DNA of 52,963 nt from Fibrobacterota bacterium (GCA_023436145.1 JAEZKP010000008.1:1-52963), one strand, 5' to 3'. Counted from the first letter of the stretch, positions 24,602 to 33,620 are shown. A program made the numbers and translations. Notes: a model not told the origin generated them from the sequence alone.

Positions 24602-26383
24602 ATGAGTGAATCACAGAGTTGGCACCGGACTCATACCTGCGGTGAATTAACGGCTAATGAGGTGGGAAAAACAGTAATTCTTAATGGTTGGGTCCATAAT
24701 TGGCGTAATCATGGAGGCATAATTTTTATCGATCTGAGGGACAGATATGGAATAACTCAGGTAGTTTTCAATCCGGCTGGTGATAAAAAAGTTGAAGAAC
24801 TGGCCTCCACTCTAAGGCATGAATATGTCATTTCGGTGACCGGAACTGTCCAGTTACGACCGGAAAATATGGCTAACCCACGGATGGTCACAGGGCAAAT
24901 TGAAATTGCTGCATCCGGGCTGGAAATACTAAATGACTCCTGTACTCCGCCTTTGCATATAAATAGTCCTGAACCTTCTGAATCGGAAGAGTTGCGTTAT
25001 CGTTTTCGCTATCTGGATTTGCGTCGTCCAAGCATGCAGTATAATATTCTTTTCCGTCACAAGGTAACTGCAGAAGCACGTAAGTATTTGTGGGATAATG
25101 GGTTCACAGAGATAGAAACTCCTATCCTCATGAAGAGCACCCCTGAAGGGGCAAGAGATTTTCTGGTCCCCAGTCGTCTTAACAAGGGAAAGTTCTATGC
25201 CCTGCCCCAATCACCACAAACCTACAAACAGATATTGATGGTGGCCGGCTTTGATCGCTATTTTCAAATCGCCCGCTGCTTCCGGGATGAAGATCTGAGG
25301 GCAGATCGTCAACCCGAATTTACTCAAATCGATGCAGAACTCTCTTTTATCACTGAAGAGGATATTTTCAATGTATTTGAGGGGCTGATGGTGACTCTTT
25401 TCAGAAACTGCCTGGGAAAAGAACTGACTACCCCGTTTCCCAAGATGAGCTATAAAACTGCATTTCACACTTACGGAAGCGACAAGCCCGATCTTCGGTT
25501 CGGCTTGCCAATTCAGGATGTGACAGAAATTTTTAATGCATCTGATTTTAAGGTCTTCAGATCGACTATTGAACTGAAGGGACACATTGCAGCTATAGCA
25601 GCAACTGGTTTTGGCGATTTGACCCGGAAAAATATCGATGAACTGACTGCTCATGTGGCAAAGTATGGTGCTAAGGGACTGGTTTGGCTTAGAGTTACAG
25701 ATAATGGGCTGGAGGGGCCATCCAGAAAATTCTTATCAGACACCGAAGCCGAATCACTTCTGAGAAAAACTGCTGCAAAAGCAGGTGACATGCTTTTTCT
25801 GATCGCTGCTTCAGAGAAGATTTGTTTTACCTCATTGGGGCAATTAAGGTTAGAGTTATCCAGATTGAAAAATCTTGCTGATGCTGATACTTTCAGTTTT
25901 TTGTGGGTTACAGAATTTCCTCTTTTTGAATTCAGTGAAGAAGAGAATCGCTATGTCTCGGTGCATCATCCTTTTACTGCACCTTTAGAATGCGATATTG
26001 ATGCTTTAAATGGTACTGAATATCACAAAGCCAGGGCTAGAGCATACGATCTGGTTTTAAATGGCTTTGAACTGGGAGGTGGAAGCATCCGTATTCATAG
26101 AAGAGAGATTCAGCAGCGGGTTTTCCAATTACTGGGGATAAGTAGCGAGGATGCAGAAAACAAATTCGGTTTTCTTCTTAAAGCACTCACTTATGGAGCT
26201 CCTCCACATGGTGGTATTGCTTTTGGGCTTGATAGAATTGTCATGCTCATGCTTAAATTAGATAGTATACGAGACACTATTCCGTTTCCTAAAACAACAG
26301 CAGGGATTTCGCTTATGGATAGTGCTCCTGATAAGGTTTCTGTAGAGCAGTTGCGGGAATTAGGGATAAGGGTGGAGATATAG
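24602..26383 (+). CDS. aspS: aspartyl-tRNA synthetase, probably non-discriminating
   Basis: A full-length bacterial-type AspRS (593 aa). The N-terminal OB-fold anticodon domain has NGWVHNWRNHGGIIFIDLRD. Class II motif 2 is FRDEDLRADRQPEFTQ, the GAD insertion spans about 290-410, and motif 3 is GGIAFGLDRIVML. His37 occupies the position of E. coli Leu30; in AspRS enzymes that also charge tRNA-Asn this residue is His, so this enzyme may make Asp-tRNA-Asn for repair by GatCAB. That is inference from one position. There is no clear Shine-Dalgarno site (AAAGGTATTCT). The gene is divergent from the kinase gene and stands apart from its neighbours. Confidence 0.97.
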   Translation: MSESQSWHRTHTCGELTANEVGKTVILNGWVHNWRNHGGIIFIDLRDRYGITQVVFNPAGDKKVEELASTLRHEYVISVTGTVQLRPENMANPRMVTGQIEIAASGLEILNDSCTPPLHINSPEPSESEELRYRFRYLDLRRPSMQYNILFRHKVTAEARKYLWDNGFTEIETPILMKSTPEGARDFLVPSRLNKGKFYALPQSPQTYKQILMVAGFDRYFQIARCFRDEDLRADRQPEFTQIDAELSFITEEDIFNVFEGLMVTLFRNCLGKELTTPFPKMSYKTAFHTYGSDKPDLRFGLPIQDVTEIFNASDFKVFRSTIELKGHIAAIAATGFGDLTRKNIDELTAHVAKYGAKGLVWLRVTDNGLEGPSRKFLSDTEAESLLRKTAAKAGDMLFLIAASEKICFTSLGQLRLELSRLKNLADADTFSFLWVTEFPLFEFSEEENRYVSVHHPFTAPLECDIDALNGTEYHKARARAYDLVLNGFELGGGSIRIHRREIQQRVFQLLGISSEDAENKFGFLLKALTYGAPPHGGIAFGLDRIVMLMLKLDSIRDTIPFPKTTAGISLMDSAPDKVSVEQLRELGIRVEI

Positions 26384-26512
26384 TAGCCTGAGTTTAATCG
26401 CGGAGGTTAAAGTACAACTGTTTTTTAGTTGAATTAATGAATATGGAAAACTATTATATTAGTTTATCTTGACCAGTCATCTATTTATACGATAAAATAC
26501 AGGAGGGTTGTA

Positions 26513-26749
26513 ATGCTCAAGATTCGTAAACTCACCAGCATAGTGGTTGTATCCGGTGCGATGTTGATATCTGGTGGAATCGCCGGATGTTTTACTCAAA
26601 AACCCAGTAGTGAAGAAGCTGGGAAGCTTGAGGAAGCGCGGGCTGCTGCTGAAAGTGCTGAACGTAAGCTCTCTGAGCTGAGGCAGGAACGTATGCGGCT
26701 TGAACAGGAGCTTCAGTCCAAAACAGATGAACTTCCAAGCGAAGAGTAA
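26513..26749 (+). CDS. small coiled-coil lipoprotein (Lpp-like)
   Basis: A 78-aa lipoprotein. A strong AGGAGGG ribosome site precedes the ATG. The signal peptide ends in a lipobox GIAGC (Cys27 or so). The mature part is a single charged helix (EEAGKLEEARAAAESAERK, then LSELRQERMRLEQELQ) with heptad spacing, as in Lpp-type structural lipoproteins or outer-membrane spacers. There is no C-terminal Lys for peptidoglycan linkage. It lies 49 bp before a LysM-containing protein gene, so both may contribute to outer membrane to peptidoglycan attachment. No family can be named confidently. Confidence 0.75.
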   Translation: MLKIRKLTSIVVVSGAMLISGGIAGCFTQKPSSEEAGKLEEARAAAESAERKLSELRQERMRLEQELQSKTDELPSEE

Positions 26750-26798
26750 ATTTTATCGGTTCATCGGTTTCTGACTTGGACATTTTCCGGGAGAAACT

Positions 26799-27566
26799 AT
26801 GCGTGAATTGTCCAGTTTCGGCTTTTTAATGATATTATTGGCTCAGGTTGCGACTGCCGAAGGTGATTATAATTCTGAACAATATGAAAATGAACTGAAT
26901 ATTACCCAGCAATCACTTCAGGATGCCAGGGTACAAATTGCTATAGAACAGAACCGGATTGCAGAGCTTAAGAGGGAAATCGCAGTGATTGATGAAAAGA
27001 AAGCCCGATTTTTCTCTGAATCTGGATTTTCTGAAGCTGATGTTGAAGCAGCTTTACACGAAATGGACACCTTATGCCGGGAACTGAAAAAAATTATGCA
27101 GTCTCGGCCCGATTCACAAACCGATTCAGTTCTCAATGAATGCTCTTCAAAAATTTCAGCTCTGAAACTATCTCCCATGGCAGCCTTGAAAAGAGTTTCA
27201 ATTAAAATCTCTGAAATGGATAATCTGTTGAAATCAGTTTCCCGATTGGATCGGTCAATTTCTGTCCAGGACAGTTCTGTTGCGATGGTGGCTGATTCTG
27301 CAAAACAGGTAAATGAAGACACTTCCAGAATTTTTTATATAGTAAAGTCAAATCCTGCCGGCAGGGAGACACTTTTTAACATTGCGAAATCGGTATACGG
27401 AGATCCTAACCGCTGGCCAGAGATATATTTTGCTAATAAAAGACAGATTGATTCGGGGTATTTTAAAAATGAAAAAAGAATCAGTGCCAGTGATCGACAG
27501 ATTCAGCCAGCAGATTTTATTCTTCCAGGCCAGGTACTCATTATTCCCATAAAAAAAGCAGACTGA
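26799..27566 (+). CDS. exported coiled-coil protein with C-terminal LysM domain
   Basis: A 255-aa protein preceded by GGGAGAA. A signal peptide (cleavage about after VATA, residue 20) is followed by a long helical and coiled-coil region (residues 25-185; EQYENELNITQQSLQDAR, IEQNRIAELKREIAVI). The C-terminal module is FYIVKSNPAGRETLFNIAKSVYGDPNRWPEIYFANK...ILPGQVLIIP. Its YTVxxGDTLxxIAxxxYGDxxxWxxIyxaN pattern is LysM, which binds GlcNAc-containing peptidoglycan. It is the likely partner of the preceding small lipoprotein and could bridge peptidoglycan and outer membrane. The exact role is not known. Confidence 0.8.
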   Translation: MRELSSFGFLMILLAQVATAEGDYNSEQYENELNITQQSLQDARVQIAIEQNRIAELKREIAVIDEKKARFFSESGFSEADVEAALHEMDTLCRELKKIMQSRPDSQTDSVLNECSSKISALKLSPMAALKRVSIKISEMDNLLKSVSRLDRSISVQDSSVAMVADSAKQVNEDTSRIFYIVKSNPAGRETLFNIAKSVYGDPNRWPEIYFANKRQIDSGYFKNEKRISASDRQIQPADFILPGQVLIIPIKKAD

Positions 27567-27709
27567 TGACAATGCGTCAAATATGCATAAAAGAGTGGGT
27601 AGGCCGTCTATTCTTTGCGCATAATAAACTGAACAGTACTTGCGGAAATGTATCACTTTATCTCAGACTTATTGCACATTCTAAGAGAGGATAACCGAGA
27701 TTTTCCTCT

Positions 27710-30025
27710 ATGGATAAAAAACAAATAATTCATCATTTGAAATCAGGATTAAGCGGTTTTTTGCGATTCTGTAACAGATTACCAATCCGTTTGCCCTCTT
27801 TTTTTTCTACACCACTATTAATTCTGATAGTAACACTGCTTGTAGTGACATTGCTTTTTCCTTACACTGCGACGGTTCAGTCCTTTGTATTGCCAAAAGT
27901 CGGTGAAGCTTCCAGAGAGACTATTATTGCCCCATTTACATTGGACATTGTCAGGACTCCAGATGAGCTGGAACGTGAGAAAAAAAAGGCAAGAGACCAG
28001 GTTCTTCTGGTTTTTGATTATGACAATAGCACAAAAGCACAGGTGCAGGCCCGCTTTGATGAAATACAGAACAGTCTAAGCAGGCTTTTTGCAACTGATA
28101 CTGCAGATCTGGCGTGGATGACTATTTACAATTCATTGTCAAAGAAATTATCCGAGAACACTCTTAAACAATTGCTTACCAGACCAGAACTGCTCCAGAT
28201 TGCGGTAGGTCAATCTCAGGCAATATTGGAAAAAAGAATCAGCTCTGTACTGCTGGTTCAGACCGCAGATCAGCTGCAAAAACTGCGTGGACGCTACAAC
28301 ACCACTTTTGATAAATATCAGATCTATGATTTACAGTTTGTCACATTGCGCCGTGATTCTGTAGAGATGATTATCGGTACACAGGATTTATCGGTTAAAG
28401 AAATCGCATTGGAGAATGCAATTAACCGGCTCAAGGAGGATCGTAAACTGGATGCTGGCGCACTCAATTCAATCTACGAATTGCTGTTACGGTGTATTAG
28501 TCCCAATGTTATTATTAATGAGAAAGAAACTTTCCAGCGCAGAAACAAAGCGGCAAATGAAGTTCCCGAAATACTGGGAAAAGTTATAAAAGACACCGAA
28601 ATAGTCCGCAAGCATCAGGAAGTAACAGCTGAGATTATCCAGAAGCTGCGATCTTTACAAATCGTCTTAGATAAAATGGGTGATGGGCAGGCGAAGCGCA
28701 AGGTGGCTGCGGAAAATATGGGTAAACTTCTGCTGAGTCTTTTACCGCTATTGTTTGCTGCTGTTTACATTAAGAAATTTGAACCCAGATTGATGAAAAA
28801 CAACCGTCATCTTCTGGCGCTGGCTATTCTTCTGTGTATCCAGGTCTGTACAATCAGAGCAGGATTATCCTTAGCTCCAAAGATTTTTACTGGTTCAGTG
28901 GAAATGCCCTATTTTATTCCTGAATATATTATTCCAGTCTCTATCAGCTCACTATTGGCGGCCATTCTTTTTGGAATCGATTTAAGCCTGATATTAACTC
29001 TTTATATCAGCACTTTTTTTTGTGTCCTGATGGGTTTTAATCATTTTTTCTTTATTTATTCTTTACTGGGTGGTATTGTTGCCGGATTGTTTGGAAGCAA
29101 CGTCCGATACAGGCTTCATTTCTTTAAAGTGATTGCTCCTGTGGGAATGATCAACATTGTACTGATTACACTCTGGCATTTGATTGGTCTGAAATTTACA
29201 GTTCTGTCCTTAATTCAAAATTACAGCCTTGCTTTGAGTGGAGTGGTTATCTCGGTGCTTTTTGCAATGTTTTTAACACCCGTATTCGAGCAGCTTTTCG
29301 ATATTACTACTGATATGACTCTGGTTGAGTTGTCCGACATGAACCATCCGATTCTGAAACGGCTTTCCATTGAGGCTGCAGGTACATACAATCACTGTGT
29401 ACTGGTTGGGAATCTGGCAGAATCTGCAGCGCTTAAAATCGGTGCCAATGCGCTTTTAGCCAGAGTCGCTTCTTATTATCATGACATCGGAAAAATTGCG
29501 AAAGCAGATTATTTCGTGGAGAATTGCCTTACTTTGGATAAAAGCAGGCACACGGGGCTGGACCCAACAACCAGTGCTGCTATAATATTGGATCATGTAA
29601 AAGACGGGTTGGAACTGGCAAAAAAAAATAAGTTACCCAAAGTGATCCAGGATGTGATAATTCAGCATCACGGAAACAGCACGATGTCTTTCTTCTATGA
29701 GAAAGCGTTAGAAAAGCATTCAGAGGAAAATGTCCAGGAGCAGGACTTCAGGTATCCGGGACCGGTTCCGCAAACCCGTGAAGCTGCAATCATAATGCTT
29801 GCAGATTCGGTGGAAGCAGCAGCCAGGAGCCTGGGGAGCAGTTCTCCGGAACTATTAAGGGAATTGGCGAAAAAAATCATAAAGGATAAATTCATAGCAT
29901 CTCAGCTGGATCAAAGCGATCTCACCTTACGGGATCTGGATGAGATAGTTGAAGGGTTTATGCCGGTTTTACAGGGAATATTTCATTCCAGAATCGAGTA
30001 TCCTTCGCGGGATAAAGGAGCATAG
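27710..30025 (+). CDS. pgpH: 7TMR-HD family cyclic di-AMP phosphodiesterase (PgpH-type)
   Basis: A 771-aa membrane protein. One N-terminal transmembrane segment (about 28-50) precedes a large periplasmic 7TMR-HDED region (about 60-325, ending before GKLLLSLLPLLFA). Seven transmembrane helices (about 340-530) follow, then a cytosolic HD domain. HD residues visible are NHCVLVGNLAE (His near 566), YYHDIGK (His591-Asp592) and IIQHHGN, with DxxxEAAARS at the end. This is the architecture of PgpH/YqfF, which hydrolyses the second messenger c-di-AMP. It probably controls turgor or envelope homeostasis. It lies 2 bp upstream of a HAMP protein gene, which suggests a functional unit. No diadenylate cyclase gene is in the window. 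Confidence 0.88.
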   Translation: MDKKQIIHHLKSGLSGFLRFCNRLPIRLPSFFSTPLLILIVTLLVVTLLFPYTATVQSFVLPKVGEASRETIIAPFTLDIVRTPDELEREKKKARDQVLLVFDYDNSTKAQVQARFDEIQNSLSRLFATDTADLAWMTIYNSLSKKLSENTLKQLLTRPELLQIAVGQSQAILEKRISSVLLVQTADQLQKLRGRYNTTFDKYQIYDLQFVTLRRDSVEMIIGTQDLSVKEIALENAINRLKEDRKLDAGALNSIYELLLRCISPNVIINEKETFQRRNKAANEVPEILGKVIKDTEIVRKHQEVTAEIIQKLRSLQIVLDKMGDGQAKRKVAAENMGKLLLSLLPLLFAAVYIKKFEPRLMKNNRHLLALAILLCIQVCTIRAGLSLAPKIFTGSVEMPYFIPEYIIPVSISSLLAAILFGIDLSLILTLYISTFFCVLMGFNHFFFIYSLLGGIVAGLFGSNVRYRLHFFKVIAPVGMINIVLITLWHLIGLKFTVLSLIQNYSLALSGVVISVLFAMFLTPVFEQLFDITTDMTLVELSDMNHPILKRLSIEAAGTYNHCVLVGNLAESAALKIGANALLARVASYYHDIGKIAKADYFVENCLTLDKSRHTGLDPTTSAAIILDHVKDGLELAKKNKLPKVIQDVIIQHHGNSTMSFFYEKALEKHSEENVQEQDFRYPGPVPQTREAAIIMLADSVEAAARSLGSSSPELLRELAKKIIKDKFIASQLDQSDLTLRDLDEIVEGFMPVLQGIFHSRIEYPSRDKGA

Positions 30026-30027
30026 GC

Positions 30028-30615
30028 GTGTCCAAGCAAAATAATTTTACCAGAAAGCATTTTTTTATCGATCAGAAGTTTCAGGGCCGGTATATGGTAA
30101 CATTTCTGGTTCCTATGTTGATACTGCTGGTTTTTATGATTTTCACCTTATATTTGTCCTCTCAGGCAATTATTAACACTACCGTACGAATTATTAAATA
30201 TGATGTTGAAAGTAAAATTTCACTTCAGCTGCAAGATCAGCAACAACCCTCTATCGATCGTTATGAAGCGTTACTGGAAAGCATTCAGAAATATTTGCTG
30301 ACATTTTCCAGCAACCGTGATTTCCGAAAGAATCTGATGAATTCACTTTTGTGGGTGTTTGGAATTGGAGTTTTTCTGGTGGTGATTCAGATTGTCCTTC
30401 TGACTATATTTTTTTCACATAAGGTTGCCGGACCGGTGTATAGATTCGAAAAAGTGTGCAACAACATGATTAAAGGGATTTATACCGATGAGATTCGTTT
30501 AAGGCAGGGTGATGAGATGCAGAATCTTGCCAGGTTATTTAACGAGGCTCTTAAATGCACACGTGAAAGATTGGAAACATTGAAAGAACCGGAAACCCAA
30601 CAGGATAATAAATAG
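30028..30615 (+). CDS. HAMP-domain-only membrane protein
   Basis: A 195-aa protein starting with GTG 14 nt behind AAAGGAG, which lies inside the 3' end of pgpH. Transmembrane segments at about 22-46 and 108-130 flank a periplasmic loop of about 60 residues. After TM2 comes FFSHKVAGPVYRFEKVCNNMIKGIYTDEIRLRQGDEMQNLARLFN, a clear HAMP linker with the HKxAGPxYRFE variant common in sensory proteins. It stops about 30 residues later without a kinase, cyclase or methyl-accepting module. It may modulate the neighbouring PgpH or a separate partner. Its tight coupling to pgpH is the only functional hint. Confidence 0.8.
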   Translation: MSKQNNFTRKHFFIDQKFQGRYMVTFLVPMLILLVFMIFTLYLSSQAIINTTVRIIKYDVESKISLQLQDQQQPSIDRYEALLESIQKYLLTFSSNRDFRKNLMNSLLWVFGIGVFLVVIQIVLLTIFFSHKVAGPVYRFEKVCNNMIKGIYTDEIRLRQGDEMQNLARLFNEALKCTRERLETLKEPETQQDNK

Positions 30616-30689
30616 AATATCATTACCAGAATTATATTGACTATACCAGATATATCATTTATATTTAATTTTCTTTGGAGTTAATTAAT

Positions 30690-30896
30690 ATGCAGAACTT
30701 ATTCTCGTCCATAAATTATAAGTTGTTAATAATCAGTTTATTACTGCTTGGTTTAGGATATATATTACTAGGGCAGGGTCCTTTGCATAATCCGATCTCA
30801 ATGACAGTTGCACCATTGCTGCTGATAGGGGTTTATTGTGTATTGATCCCGGTAGCCATTATGGCAAAGGGAGAGGACAAATCACCAAAGAAATAG
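30690..30896 (+). CDS. small DUF3098-like membrane protein
   Basis: A 68-aa protein starting at the ATG at 30690, 9 nt behind TGGAG. Two hydrophobic helices (LLIISLLLLGLGYILLGQG and MTVAPLLLIGVYCVLIPVAIM) are joined by a short loop (PLHNPISM), and the tail is charged and cytosolic. Length and pattern fit DUF3098, found near cell-division or envelope genes in Bacteroidetes and Fibrobacteres. Its stop codon TAG (30894-30896) shares its last G with the first base of the next tRNA. No function is known. Confidence 0.7.
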   Translation: MQNLFSSINYKLLIISLLLLGLGYILLGQGPLHNPISMTVAPLLLIGVYCVLIPVAIMAKGEDKSPKK

Positions 30897-30970
30897 GGCG
30901 TTTAGCTCAGCTGGTATAGAGTACCTGCCTTACAAGCAGGTGGTCGTAGGTTCGATCCCTACAACGCCCA
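30896..30970 (+). tRNA. tRNA-Val (UAC)
   Basis: The acceptor stem GGGCGTT pairs with AACGCCC and the discriminator is A. The D-arm is AGCTCAGCTGG, the anticodon loop CTTACAA gives TAC, and the T-arm is GTAGGTTCGATCCCTAC. CCA is not encoded. The first G is the last base of the upstream stop codon. The gene is probably cotranscribed with the following tRNA. Confidence 0.95.
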
Positions 30971-30991
30971 TTAAAAAATCGAAAACTATTT

Positions 30992-31068
30992 GGACCGGTA
31001 GTTCAGCCGGTTAGAACGCTGGCCTGTCAAGCCAGAGGTCGCGAGTTCGAGCCTCGTCCGGTCCGCCA
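30992..31068 (+). tRNA. tRNA-Asp (GUC)
   Basis: GGACCGG pairs with CCGGTCC, followed by discriminator G and an encoded CCA (31066-31068). The anticodon loop CTGTCAA gives GTC, and the T-arm carries GTTCGAGCC. It lies 21 bp after tRNA-Val and is followed by a terminator. Confidence 0.95.
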
Positions 31069-31072
31069 CTTT

Positions 31073-31099
31073 AAGCCCGCTTTCACAGCGGGCTTTTTT
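31073..31099 (+). terminator. intrinsic terminator after the tRNA pair
   Basis: AAGCCCGCT (31073-31081) pairs with AGCGGGCTT (31086-31094), followed by TTTTT. It ends the DUF3098/tRNA-Val/tRNA-Asp transcript. Confidence 0.9.
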
Positions 31100-31172
31100 G
31101 TTATTAGCCCGGCTGGTATTCCAGTTTTGGAAAATACTTTACTTCCTTTTTTTTTAACCATCAGAATTGTTT

Positions 31173-32075
31173 ATGGAATTTCTCAAAAATATTTCTCTGA
31201 GGGATAAGAGTACTTTTCGCATAGGAGGAGAAGCTCTCTATTATACAGAGCCTCAGAATCAGTCTGATATTTTAGCTGCGATCGGTTTTGCACAACAGAA
31301 AGACCTGCCAATTTTTATTCTGGGTAAAGGTTCCAATGTTCTGATCAGCGATTATGGATGGTCGGGGCTGGTAGTTAATCTCTCCGGTGGTTTTGACAAA
31401 ATCAGCTGGGATGCAGACTATGTAGTGGCGGAAAGTGGCGCATTATTAAATGCAGTGGTAAATCAGGTTATTGACAGAGGCTTCTGCGGTATGGAAGAGC
31501 TTGCAGGAATTCCAGGAACTGTGGGAGGGGCAACAATAATGAATGCCGGAGCATTCAATACTACTCTCTCTGATACTCTTCATTCGGTAACTTATTACGA
31601 TTATTCAACCAACAGGATTGTCAAATGTGACGCCGGGGATCTGGCTTTGGGATACAGGTCCAGCCGTTTGAAAGGTGAGAAATCGGTAGTTCTGTCTGCG
31701 ATGTTCAAATTATCTCAAAAACGCCCGCAAGAATCACTGCGTGCTATTCGTAAAGATATTCTGGAAAAAAGGAAGATTAAGCAGCCTCTGGAATATCCGA
31801 ATTGCGGAAGTGTTTTTAAAAGACCCCCGGGTGAGTTTGCTGGCACTCTGATTGAGAGATGCGGGTTAAAGGGATTGCGAATAGGGGATGTGGAGGTCTC
31901 CACCAAGCATGCTAATTTCATTGTCAACCGTGGAAATGGAACTGCCACTGATGTTCGCAAATTGATTAAAAGTATTCAGGTTGCGGTTTTCGATAGTTTC
32001 GGAATTGTTCTGGAACCCGAGGTGATTTTTATCGGTGATTTTGATGAACCTCTTTTGGGAACGGGTAAAGATTAA
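31173..32075 (+). CDS. murB: UDP-N-acetylenolpyruvoylglucosamine reductase
   Basis: MurB is the FAD/NADPH enzyme that makes UDP-MurNAc in the cytosol for peptidoglycan. It is 300 aa, type II. The FAD-binding opening is STFRIGGEA, then GKGSNVLISD (about 50-59). EELAGIPGTVGGATIMNAGAF is the central motif, with YRSSRLKG, the catalytic Ser motif PNCGSVFKRPPG, and the final EPEVIFIG with the conserved Glu. I start at the ATG at 31173; a TTG two codons earlier is also open. The ribosome site is weak. The gene lies downstream of the tRNA terminator and 11 bp upstream of an MBL-fold gene, so is the likely head of an operon through the recombinase gene. Confidence 0.93.
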   Translation: MEFLKNISLRDKSTFRIGGEALYYTEPQNQSDILAAIGFAQQKDLPIFILGKGSNVLISDYGWSGLVVNLSGGFDKISWDADYVVAESGALLNAVVNQVIDRGFCGMEELAGIPGTVGGATIMNAGAFNTTLSDTLHSVTYYDYSTNRIVKCDAGDLALGYRSSRLKGEKSVVLSAMFKLSQKRPQESLRAIRKDILEKRKIKQPLEYPNCGSVFKRPPGEFAGTLIERCGLKGLRIGDVEVSTKHANFIVNRGNGTATDVRKLIKSIQVAVFDSFGIVLEPEVIFIGDFDEPLLGTGKD

Positions 32076-32086
32076 GGAGAAATGCT

Positions 32087-32707
32087 ATGGCACTGACTGT
32101 ACTGAAGTTTGTTACCGGGCCTTTACAAACCAACACCTATTTAGTTTACAACGATAATAAGAAATGCCTGATAATAGACCCTTCTTCAGGGTGTGATAAA
32201 TTGCTGGAAATGGTAAAAAAAGAGTCCTTTGAAATCGAAGCAATTGTTATTACTCATGCACATTTCGATCATATCCTGGGAATCCCGGAAGTTCTGGGCG
32301 AATTCCCTGATGTGAATGTTTATTTGCATCCTTCAGAAAAAATGATGCTTTTGGACGCAGAGTTTAATGGATCGGATCTTATTGGGGAAAACTTTACTTA
32401 TCAGGGTAAAACAATTGATCTGGTTGATGGTGAAATGTCAATTGGAAGTTTCACAGTAAAGATATTAGTGGTCCCCGGGCATTCTCCATGTGGAATTGCT
32501 TTATATATTGAAAAATATCTTTTCTGCGGGGATGTACTTTTTGCCGGTTCGATCGGTAGATCTGATTTTACAGGTGGTGACCAGAGGAAACTGGTGGAAG
32601 GGATAAAGATGAAGCTTCTGACATTACCGGAGGAGACAATTGTATGTCCGGGGCATATGGGTCGAACAACCATAGGACGTGAGAAGAAAACCAATCCTTT
32701 CTTATGA
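32087..32707 (+). CDS. metallo-beta-lactamase-fold hydrolase (glyoxalase II-like)
   Basis: A 206-aa single-domain MBL protein behind a strong AAGGAG site. The metal motif THAHFDHILG (HxHxDH) is near residue 58, and later ligands are in VPGHSPCGIA, FCGDVLFAGSIGRSDF and CPGHMGRTTIG. NTYLV at the N-terminus and GDVLFAGSIGR are typical of the glyoxalase II-like/YcbL subgroup that hydrolyses thioesters. Length is typical for YcbL. Substrate is not decided by sequence. It lies 11 bp behind murB and 10 bp before the Xer recombinase gene. Confidence 0.85.
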   Translation: MALTVLKFVTGPLQTNTYLVYNDNKKCLIIDPSSGCDKLLEMVKKESFEIEAIVITHAHFDHILGIPEVLGEFPDVNVYLHPSEKMMLLDAEFNGSDLIGENFTYQGKTIDLVDGEMSIGSFTVKILVVPGHSPCGIALYIEKYLFCGDVLFAGSIGRSDFTGGDQRKLVEGIKMKLLTLPEETIVCPGHMGRTTIGREKKTNPFL

Positions 32708-32717
32708 TGCAAAGATA

Positions 32718-33620
32718 ATGATGGAATTACCATACATAGATACATTTCTTGCCTATTTAAAGCTGGAAAAGACTCTAAGTGAAAATACAGCAGAGGCTTA
32801 TAGATACGATCTTCAACGTTTAGCCTCCTTTTTAAATCAGCACCGGGTTGACAGTATAAGTTCTGTTTCAGCGGATATTCTTTCCAAATACATACAAATA
32901 CTTTATGATATCGGTTTCGCACCATCCTCAATTCAGCGCACTATCTCCTCCATGAGAAGCTACTTTGCATTTATCGCCTCGGAAGGAGAGATACATGAGG
33001 ATCCGACCGAACTCCTGGAGAGCCCCAGGATTACCCGGTATCTGCCAGGAGTGTTACTGGTGGAGGAAATTGAACAGATCTTCGATGCTATAGACATCAC
33101 AAAAAGTGGTGGTATCCGGGACCGGGCGATGTTAGAAACCCTGTACGCGACCGGGATGCGCGTTTCTGAGCTGCTGTCTTGTTCAGAGGAGCAGCTATTG
33201 TGGGATGAAGGGCTGGTTAGAGTGTACGGGAAAGGCTCCAAAGAGCGAATTGTGCCTATTGGAGAGATTGCCTTGCACTGGATAAAGCAGTATTATCAGT
33301 ACGATCGGGCAGTTTTTGTCAAACCCTATTCTGACAGTACCATCTTTCTCAATACCCGGGGAAAGGCTCTCAGTCGTATGGGTATTTGGAAGATCATTCA
33401 AAGCCATGTGAAAGCAGCTGGAATAAAGAAGAGTGTTTCACCTCATACTTTTCGTCATTCCTTTGCTACGCATCTACTGGAAGGTGGTGCTGATTTACGT
33501 ACCGTACAGGAGATGCTGGGGCATGCCAACATTGTTACCACAGAAATTTATACCCACGTAGACCGTGAGTATCTGCGTGAGGTTCACCGCAGTTTCCATC
33601 CACGCCAGAAAAAAGAATGA
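32718..33620 (+). CDS. xerD: Xer-type site-specific tyrosine recombinase
   Basis: A full-length (300 aa) XerC/XerD recombinase that resolves chromosome dimers at dif. The N-terminal SAM-like domain (about 5-90) has YLKLEKTLSENTAEAYRYDL. The catalytic domain holds Arg in ATGMRVSELL, the Lys hairpin VYGKGSKER, the HTFRHSFATHLL box, HANIVTTEIYTHV with the nucleophilic Tyr, and the usual LGHA. Choice between xerC and xerD is uncertain; xerD seems slightly better by the TxxYTHV end. Compare the broken recombinase at 252-725, which lacks these ends. I start it at the ATG at 32718, 10 bp after the MBL stop; a start at 32679 would overlap that gene. Confidence 0.85.
   Translation: MMELPYIDTFLAYLKLEKTLSENTAEAYRYDLQRLASFLNQHRVDSISSVSADILSKYIQILYDIGFAPSSIQRTISSMRSYFAFIASEGEIHEDPTELLESPRITRYLPGVLLVEEIEQIFDAIDITKSGGIRDRAMLETLYATGMRVSELLSCSEEQLLWDEGLVRVYGKGSKERIVPIGEIALHWIKQYYQYDRAVFVKPYSDSTIFLNTRGKALSRMGIWKIIQSHVKAAGIKKSVSPHTFRHSFATHLLEGGADLRTVQEMLGHANIVTTEIYTHVDREYLREVHRSFHPRQKKE

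Noticed and set aside
26469..26498. promoter TTGACC-18-TAAAAT before the small lipoprotein
   Set aside because: The implied transcription start (about 26505) would fall within the ribosome-binding site, so it cannot drive this gene as read.
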